NCBI GenBank assembly: GCA_035518875.1
Contig: DATIXD010000227.1
Coordinates: forward strand, 1-6,022
Source: DATIXD01 sp035518875
GTDB lineage: Bacteria > Pseudomonadota > Gammaproteobacteria > Methylococcales > Methylococcaceae
Direction of reading: 5' to 3'
Length of the DNA stretch: 6,022 nucleotides
Shown: positions 1-3,751 of the stretch, one piece after another
Layout of the letters: each line of letters begins with the position of its first letter
Numbering within the stretch: position 1 is the first letter of the stretch
Program-made: the position numbers and the translations under genes
The notes under the pieces: generated by a model
What the model saw: only the letters and a program-made list of their open reading frames with translations
Told to the model about the DNA's origin: nothing
Databases searched by the model: none

Positions 1-1719
1 TTTTCCGGCTTTCCGGATGTTGCTGATCCAATACACACCGTTGCGTTCTTCCACTTCGGCTTCGATTTCGTCGCCCCTGGCGATCTGCCGAAGTTCTTCG
101 GGCTTGACGGCCCGGAACTCCATCGTCATTCCGTTCATGAGGCCGGCCACGGCATCGTGCTGAATGAAAGCAGTCCCGGCTTCGTAATCGATGCTCTTCA
201 CGAAGCCGTGCAGCGTCGGTTTGCCGCCCGCCTGTTGCCAGGGGTCGGCAAACTCAGCGGCGGTGAGAAAGGTGTCGTCGGTGAGGCTGCCAAGGAACTC
301 CAGCAGGTCCGCCTTCTCCCGCGGCGAGAGCCGGAAGGGCTTGACGAACTCACTTTTCGCAGGATTACGGGAGCCATCGCCGGCCCAGGGGCCCGAAGAC
401 ACGGTGCGCCCGCCGACGGCGTAGTGCTCGATAGCTTCGTCGAGCGTGGCCACGCTGCCGTCGTGCATGTAGGGCGCGGTCACCGCAATATTCCGCAAGG
501 TGGGCGCCTTGAATTTCCCGACATCTTCGCTGGCTTCGGTGAATTGCGCGAGACCGGTGTTGTCAGGTGGATAGGAGGTCTTGCCGGGCACGTTGTACAG
601 GCCGGTATTGTGGAACTCGACTTCGGCAAAGCCTTTGTCAAAATAATCGACCGTGCCGGTGAAGTTGAATCCTCCGTGGCAGTGGAAGCACTCCAGCCGC
701 TCGCTGAAAAAGAGCGCTTCGCCGCGCCGCGCCGCAGCCGAGATCGCGCGCGGGTCGCCGCCGAAGCGGTACCGGTCGTATGGCGAGTTCCCCGAAATCA
801 GCGTTCGCTCGAAGGTCGCGATTGCCCGCGTCACATTGCGAATCGTGAAGGTGTCGGCTTCGCCTGGGAAGGCGGCGGCGAAGAGTGCGGGATACGGAGG
901 CTTCGCCCGCAGCCGCGCGAGCAGTTCTGTTTCCTTCCCGTTCATGCCGAGTTCGACCGGTACCTCGCCGAACATGGGCACCAGCGCCTGTTGTTCGAGC
1001 GATCGCATATTGGGGTTGGCCCAGGTAAGCGCCGGACTGTAAGCGACGTTGATCAGCGCCATCGGGCCGCGCGGATGGAGTTCTCCGGTGGAGCCTTTGC
1101 CGCGGGCCGCGCCGTCGCTAAAGGCCCGCGCCTGCTGGTGGCAAGTGGCGCAGGACTGCGTGCGGTTGGCGGAAAGATCCCGGTCGTAAAAAAGATAGCG
1201 GCCCGCCTCGACCTTGGCGGCGCTCATGCGATTGTCGGCGGGCACTTTCGGATAAGGGAATCCGGGAGGCAGCTTCCACTCGTAGTCGCCGAAGAGAACG
1301 CGCTCGCGGGCGCGTTCCTGGGCGCGCAGTTCCCGCACCTGGTTGACGATGCGCCAGCGGTCGCGTTCATCGATGGCCCGGGCGAACTGCGGCATCGCCG
1401 GAGGACTGCCGTAGGTGATGACCCACCAGATCTCACCGTCGCGCATGCTGTCGCTGTTGTGATCGACCAGGCTGGGTGGCCGCCGGCGCAGACCCGCTGC
1501 AGGAGTTTTGCCGTCCGGGCCATGGCAGCCGGCACAATAGCGTTGGTAGAGTTTAGCGTCGCCGGGTTTCCCGGCGATGGGGTTCACCAGTTTGCCGGCC
1601 CGCTCGGGAAGTTTGTGCCCGTGCGCTTCGTGGGCCCAGGCAACGGCGGCCAGCGAAAGAGTCAGGGCGGCCATCCGGGAGAGCCGCCCAAACGTCAGGG
1701 AAGAATTACTCCGAAGCAT
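1..1719 (-). CDS. mbnH: MbnH/MauG-type heme enzyme with extra cytochrome c domain and C-terminal CusF-like copper domain (3' end missing)
   Basis: Partial: 573 codons are in frame and no stop is reached at the left edge. A signal peptide (about residues 1-29, ending AWA) is followed by the His-rich segment HEAHGH. Residues about 50-115 form a monoheme cytochrome c domain with CAGCH at 62-66 and probable axial Met109 (PPAMPQF). Residues about 160-490 form a di-heme cytochrome c peroxidase/MauG domain with CATCH at 190-194, CFHCH at 344-348, W233 and APYMHDG at 415-421. Tyr433 sits where MauG has its Tyr axial ligand, by my unaided alignment. Residues about 503-573 resemble a CusF-type copper domain, with H521, M528, M531 and M533 in an H-x6-M-x2-MTM pattern. 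Known MbnH enzymes are di-heme proteins that oxidise a Trp of MbnP to kynurenine; the adjacent mbnP-family gene supports that role here. The start ATG lies inside the mbnP stop region, behind AGGAGG at 1731-1736. A plain di-heme peroxidase is the alternative. The stop is probably only a few codons beyond the window, since the CusF-like fold looks nearly complete. Confidence 0.93.
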   Translation of the reverse strand, partial: MLRSNSSLTFGRLSRMAALTLSLAAVAWAHEAHGHKLPERAGKLVNPIAGKPGDAKLYQRYCAGCHGPDGKTPAAGLRRRPPSLVDHNSDSMRDGEIWWVITYGSPPAMPQFARAIDERDRWRIVNQVRELRAQERARERVLFGDYEWKLPPGFPYPKVPADNRMSAAKVEAGRYLFYDRDLSANRTQSCATCHQQARAFSDGAARGKGSTGELHPRGPMALINVAYSPALTWANPNMRSLEQQALVPMFGEVPVELGMNGKETELLARLRAKPPYPALFAAAFPGEADTFTIRNVTRAIATFERTLISGNSPYDRYRFGGDPRAISAAARRGEALFFSERLECFHCHGGFNFTGTVDYFDKGFAEVEFHNTGLYNVPGKTSYPPDNTGLAQFTEASEDVGKFKAPTLRNIAVTAPYMHDGSVATLDEAIEHYAVGGRTVSSGPWAGDGSRNPAKSEFVKPFRLSPREKADLLEFLGSLTDDTFLTAAEFADPWQQAGGKPTLHGFVKSIDYEAGTAFIQHDAVAGLMNGMTMEFRAVKPEELRQIARGDEIEAEVEERNGVYWISNIRKAGK

Positions 1720-2548
1720 CGGCCGATCGGCCTCCTGGAACGCGCTTGAGGAACTGCTGGCCGGAAAGGCGCTTGCCGCGGAACGGCAGTCCGAAATTCC
1801 CGAACAGTGGACCGCACTCGTCGTCGCCCGGGTCGGACATGCAGCCGCCGTCGGCGTGGGCCAGATCGGAATTGGCCAGCAGGGCCCCGAGGTCGGCCAG
1901 TACAACATCCTGAGCGACGTCAAACACTGGAAAATCGACTTCGATGCGGTTGGGCTCCGAGCACGTGGTAGGAACAGTGGTGCGGGTCGTGCTCGGAGTA
2001 CAACCCGTGCTGCCGAGGTGAATGGCGAAGCCGCGCGTCTGCCCCGCGATGGAAATATCGAGGCGCGCGAACTTGTGGCCGGCGTTCCAAACCCAGCTCA
2101 GGGCCCTCAGGTTGAGCGGCGAGGGCAGCGAGGTCAATTCCTGGTGATTGGCGGCGAACGGGACTCCGACGGTGAAGCGCAGTCCACGCCACGCGCGCGG
2201 CGGCGAATCGATGCTGCCGGAGATGCGGTCATTGGTTTCGGGCGTACCGTTGGAGCAGGGGCCGGTTGCGTTTTCGAAATCGAGCAGCGCGGTCTCTTCC
2301 CCTTGCCACTTGCCGTCGGCGGGCAGGCGGACGCGCGCCTCGGCGCCCGTTTCATCCACCAGGCGGACGTTGTGAACGTAGAAGCGGAAATCTCGCGCCG
2401 AGATGGTGGATGCGGCGGTCCCCACGCCGGAGTACGACTGGCCGCAGGCGAAGGGTCGCCCATTGACCGCGGCGCCGAAGCGGATAGTGACCGCAGTCTC
2501 GGCCGCCGGCAAAGCGGCCGCAAGCAGATAGAGTGCAATAATCCTCAT
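1706..2548 (-). CDS. mbnP: MbnP-family periplasmic copper-binding protein
   Basis: 280 residues. Residues 1-17 are a short Sec signal peptide (hydrophobic core IIALYLL, probable cleavage near LPA/AE). Family landmarks, in order: FACG at 33-36, RDFRFYVHNVRLV at 52-64, KWQ at 80-82 with ETALLDFE at 85-92, GVPFAANH at 128-135, PSPLN at 142-146, SWVWNAGHKF at 151-160, IHLGSTGC at 176-183, and GGCMSD at 234-239. There are six Cys (35, 98, 183, 196, 236, 245), plausibly three disulfides. In studied MbnP proteins copper binding depends on kynurenine formed from a Trp by MbnH; W152 and W154 in the conserved SWVW segment are the best candidates here, but I cannot say which one from sequence. The start has only a weak Shine-Dalgarno, and its ATG overlaps the TGA of a short upstream frame, suggesting coupled translation. 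The 3' end overlaps the heme-enzyme start by 14 bases, so the two are almost certainly co-translated partners. The family call is strong; copper binding by this protein is inferred. Confidence 0.94.
   Translation of the reverse strand: MRIIALYLLAAALPAAETAVTIRFGAAVNGRPFACGQSYSGVGTAASTISARDFRFYVHNVRLVDETGAEARVRLPADGKWQGEETALLDFENATGPCSNGTPETNDRISGSIDSPPRAWRGLRFTVGVPFAANHQELTSLPSPLNLRALSWVWNAGHKFARLDISIAGQTRGFAIHLGSTGCTPSTTRTTVPTTCSEPNRIEVDFPVFDVAQDVVLADLGALLANSDLAHADGGCMSDPGDDECGPLFGNFGLPFRGKRLSGQQFLKRVPGGRSADASE
1731..1736 (-). promoter_or_regulatory. Ribosome binding site of the heme-enzyme gene, inside mbnP
   Basis: A perfect AGGAGG lies 11 bases before the ATG at 1719, within the last codons of mbnP. 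It decides the start over the internal ATG at 1674, which has no such site and would remove the front of the signal peptide. Confidence 0.7.
1955..1998 (-). repeat. Perfect 11-bp inverted repeat inside mbnP
   Basis: CTCCGAGCACG at 1955-1965 is the exact reverse complement of CGTGCTCGGAG at 1988-1998, with a 22-base spacer. It covers the Thr-rich stretch between Cys183 and Cys196 of MbnP. The hairpin can form in mRNA from either strand. No function is known to me; it may be a by-product of Cys, Ser and Thr codons. Confidence 0.6.
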
Positions 2549-2664
2549 TCGTCCAAGTCCATTTCCGGAGAGAGTTCAACCAGCGCACCGGGCCGGGCTC
2601 TCTCCTGCTTCCGGCGTGCGCGAATAAAAGCCTGGGTTCTGATGCCTCCCGGAAGGGAAGGCAT
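2545..2664 (-). CDS. Possible 39-residue leader or small protein coupled to mbnP
   Basis: An ATG frame of 39 codons ends in a TGA overlapping the mbnP ATG (ATGA). The product has a basic centre (AFIRARRKQERAR) and an acidic tail ending EMDLDE. That resembles the tail of the CcmH-like protein in this window, which has AFIFRHREK and ends DDIDLE with GAL between, so a duplicated and decayed C-terminus is conceivable. For: the ATGA overlap, the weak ribosome site of mbnP, and a plausible protein-like tail. Against: no good Shine-Dalgarno before its own ATG, a start buried in a hairpin, and only about 60% GC at third codon positions, lower than I would expect for a well-used gene in DNA this GC-rich. 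It may simply be leader RNA. Low confidence as a real protein. Confidence 0.3.
   Translation of the reverse strand: MPSLPGGIRTQAFIRARRKQERARPGALVELSPEMDLDE
2567..2605 (-). promoter_or_regulatory. Hairpin in the mbnP leader, perfect 8-bp stem
   Basis: GGAGAGAG at one arm (minus strand, 2605-2598) pairs exactly with CTCTCTCC (2574-2567) around a 23-base loop containing CCCGG/CGG. The 3' arm ends 18 bases before the mbnP ATG. It could modulate translation of mbnP, and it would be melted by ribosomes reading the short upstream frame. Role inferred. Confidence 0.45.
2642..2664 (-). promoter_or_regulatory. Strong hairpin upstream of mbnP
   Basis: On the minus strand ATGCCT-t-CCC, a TTCC loop, then GGG-AGGCAT: nine base pairs with one bulged base. 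The nearest T-rich stretch (CTTTTATT) begins only after about a dozen further bases, so it does not look like a standard intrinsic terminator. It could be an mRNA processing or stabilising element between the upstream genes and mbnP, or part of a leader fold with the next hairpin. Confidence 0.5.
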
Positions 2665-2856
2665 GGTTCACGGCGCTACCCGAAGCAGTAGGCCGGCGAG
2701 GGGGCCGGGGACACACAGGCCCGCGCGATCGGAGAACCGGCGTGGCACGCCGTCGGGATCAGCGCCGCGAAACACGCCGCGGATGTGCACCCTGCGTGCA
2801 TGAGTGGATCGTTCACTGAATGCAGACACGCTCCGGCACGCGCCCGAGCTACGATT

Positions 2857-3264
2857 TCAGTTCGAGAGAGAAGGAATCGGGAATCTGGCCGGCGGCGGAC
2901 GTTGGCTCCGTTCGAGCGAGGTCTGCGACTGGATCGCACCGACTGCGATCTCGCCAGGCTCGATGTCGGAGTCAATGAAACCGGAGAGCGGGACGCTCTG
3001 CCGGGCCACTGCCTGAAGGGGCCGAACGTGCCCGGGCAGCAACTGACCACAACCCGCCCCACAGGCGTTCGAAGAAACAGTTGGTCCAGTGGCCGGTGTT
3101 TTGCGGCAACAGCAGCGCGCGCCCGTTCGGCAGCAGGCCTTTTCGCCAACCGGCGCCGCGGACAGAAATGCGGCGTAAGCTACCAGCGGCTGCAGCAAAA
3201 TGCCTAGCATCAACCCGAAGGTTGCGAGGCTGCGCCATCCGCTCCGCATCGTACTCAGTAGCAT
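2857..3264 (-). CDS. Small exported Cys-rich protein of unknown function, possible copper binder
   Basis: 135 residues from the ATG at 3264, chosen because AAGAGG lies 10 bases before it; the frame stays open further upstream into the CcmH-like gene, but no better start is seen. Residues about 12-36 are a hydrophobic export signal or membrane anchor (LATFGLMLGILLQPLVAYAA). A Cys cluster follows: Cys44, 45, 51, 52, 53, 68 and 72, that is CC-x5-CCC-x14-C-x3-C, with His79 close by. The remaining about 55 residues have no Cys and end in a Pro-rich tail. I do not recognise the family. Its place between a copper-type outer-membrane receptor and MbnP makes Cu(I) binding or sensing a fair inference, not a demonstrated role. 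A competing longer frame on the same strand is Arg-rich and lacks an export signal. The gene is 70 bases downstream of the CcmH-like stop, consistent with one transcript. Confidence 0.6.
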   Translation of the reverse strand: MLLSTMRSGWRSLATFGLMLGILLQPLVAYAAFLSAAPVGEKACCRTGARCCCRKTPATGPTVSSNACGAGCGQLLPGHVRPLQAVARQSVPLSGFIDSDIEPGEIAVGAIQSQTSLERSQRPPPARFPIPSLSN

Positions 3265-3273
3265 CCCGTTAGT

Positions 3274-3298
3274 GCCTCTTAGCCTACCACGGCGAGGC
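3274..3298 (-). promoter_or_regulatory. Ribosome binding site of the Cys-rich gene within a possible small stem
   Basis: AAGAGG at 3275-3280 precedes the ATG at 3264 by 10 bases. Its GAGGC can pair with GCCTC at 3294-3298; an alternative AGCCT/AGGCT stem (3295-3299 with 3281-3285) would leave the site free. Both stems are only 5 bp, so a translational switch is speculative. Confidence 0.4.
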
Positions 3299-3334
3299 TT
3301 CCTTTCGAGACCCTGGGTGGGGAGAAAGTGTTGC

Positions 3335-3751
3335 TTACTCCAGGTCGATGTCATCCAGCGGAGGTAACGCGCCTGTCGTCATTGCTGCCGCTCCCTTCTC
3401 CCGATGGCGGAAGATAAAAGCGATCAGGCCCAGGGTGGCAAGAGTAAAGGTGATCAGCGGCACCAGGATGAGCCACCAGCTCTTGGCGCCTCGCGGCTCG
3501 CTCAGGATGCGCTCGCCGTAGCGCGCCACGAACTGATCCACGATCTGCTGTTCGCTCTCTCCGTTCGCGACCATTCGCTCGATTTCCGTCCGCATCTGCT
3601 TGGCGATATCCGAGTCGTGCACGGCCACGGTTTGCTGCCAGCAACAGGGAGCCATCAGCCGCTCCTGAATTCGCCTGACCTGATCCTTGTCAGCCGCCAC
3701 CAGGGGCAGGCCGAGCAACGTCAGCACGGCCACTACGGGAAGCGTCCTCAA
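3335..3751 (-). CDS. ccmH: CcmH-like cytochrome c maturation protein with APCC in place of CxxC
   Basis: 138 residues. Residues 1-20 are a signal peptide. Residues about 24-86 match the CcmH/CycL/NrfF N-terminal domain, including the helix pattern and the typical NGES-QQIVDQFVARYGERIL end (residues 63-83). Residues 93-114 are a transmembrane helix (SWWLILVP onward), followed by a short tail ending DDIDLE. Classic CcmH has LRCxxCQ and reduces the heme-binding Cys pair of apocytochrome c. Here the aligned segment is LMAPCCW (32-38): the first Cys is Ala and two Cys are adjacent (36, 37), with His45 nearby. This resembles acidobacterial CcmH variants I recall, but the thiol chemistry must differ from the classic protein. 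The neighbouring three-heme enzyme would be a natural client; alternatively the CC pair binds copper. It starts with TTG, whose last two bases are shared with the receptor stop (TTGA), behind GAGG at 3760-3763, so it is translationally coupled to the receptor. Confidence 0.85.
   Translation of the reverse strand: MRTLPVVAVLTLLGLPLVAADKDQVRRIQERLMAPCCWQQTVAVHDSDIAKQMRTEIERMVANGESEQQIVDQFVARYGERILSEPRGAKSWWLILVPLITFTLATLGLIAFIFRHREKGAAAMTTGALPPLDDIDLE

Larger units (their letters stand above)
2549..2856 (-). other. 308-base gap before mbnP: two hairpins, possible small frames, no clear promoter
   Basis: This separates the Cys-rich gene from mbnP. It holds a bulged 9-bp hairpin (2642-2664), a perfect 8-bp stem (2567-2574 with 2598-2605), a possible 39-codon frame ending on the mbnP start (2545-2664) and a 41-codon Cys-containing frame (2676-2801). 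I see no convincing -35/-10 pair on the minus strand and no hairpin directly followed by a T run, so neither an internal promoter nor a terminator is established. Whether mbnP is read from the upstream receptor promoter or from its own is open. Confidence 0.6.

Noticed and set aside
157..1749. A 530-codon open frame on the plus strand
   Set aside because: It is antisense to the heme enzyme, which has a signal peptide, three CxxCH motifs and family landmarks. The plus-strand product has no recognisable domain; long antisense frames are usual in GC-rich coding DNA.
2567..2605. Glycine-type riboswitch, because of GGAGAGAG and CTCTC elements
   Set aside because: The conserved internal loops of that class are missing, and only a simple stem can be drawn.
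2642..2664. Intrinsic terminator between the Cys-rich gene and mbnP
   Set aside because: The hairpin is strong but no T run follows directly; the T-rich stretch begins more than ten bases later and is short.
1577..2803. A 408-codon open frame on the plus strand crossing mbnP and the gap
   Set aside because: It is antisense to the clearly recognisable mbnP and has no domain of its own.
2676..3149. A 157-codon minus-strand frame overlapping the Cys-rich gene
   Set aside because: It is Arg-rich, has no export signal and no good ribosome site, while the competing frame has a signal segment and AAGAGG before its ATG.
2545..3264. The Cys-rich frame continues past two in-frame TGA codons to the mbnP start, raising selenocysteine or read-through
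   Set aside because: No selenocysteine insertion-type hairpin is evident right after either TGA, and open stretches of 40-60 codons are expected by chance at this GC content.
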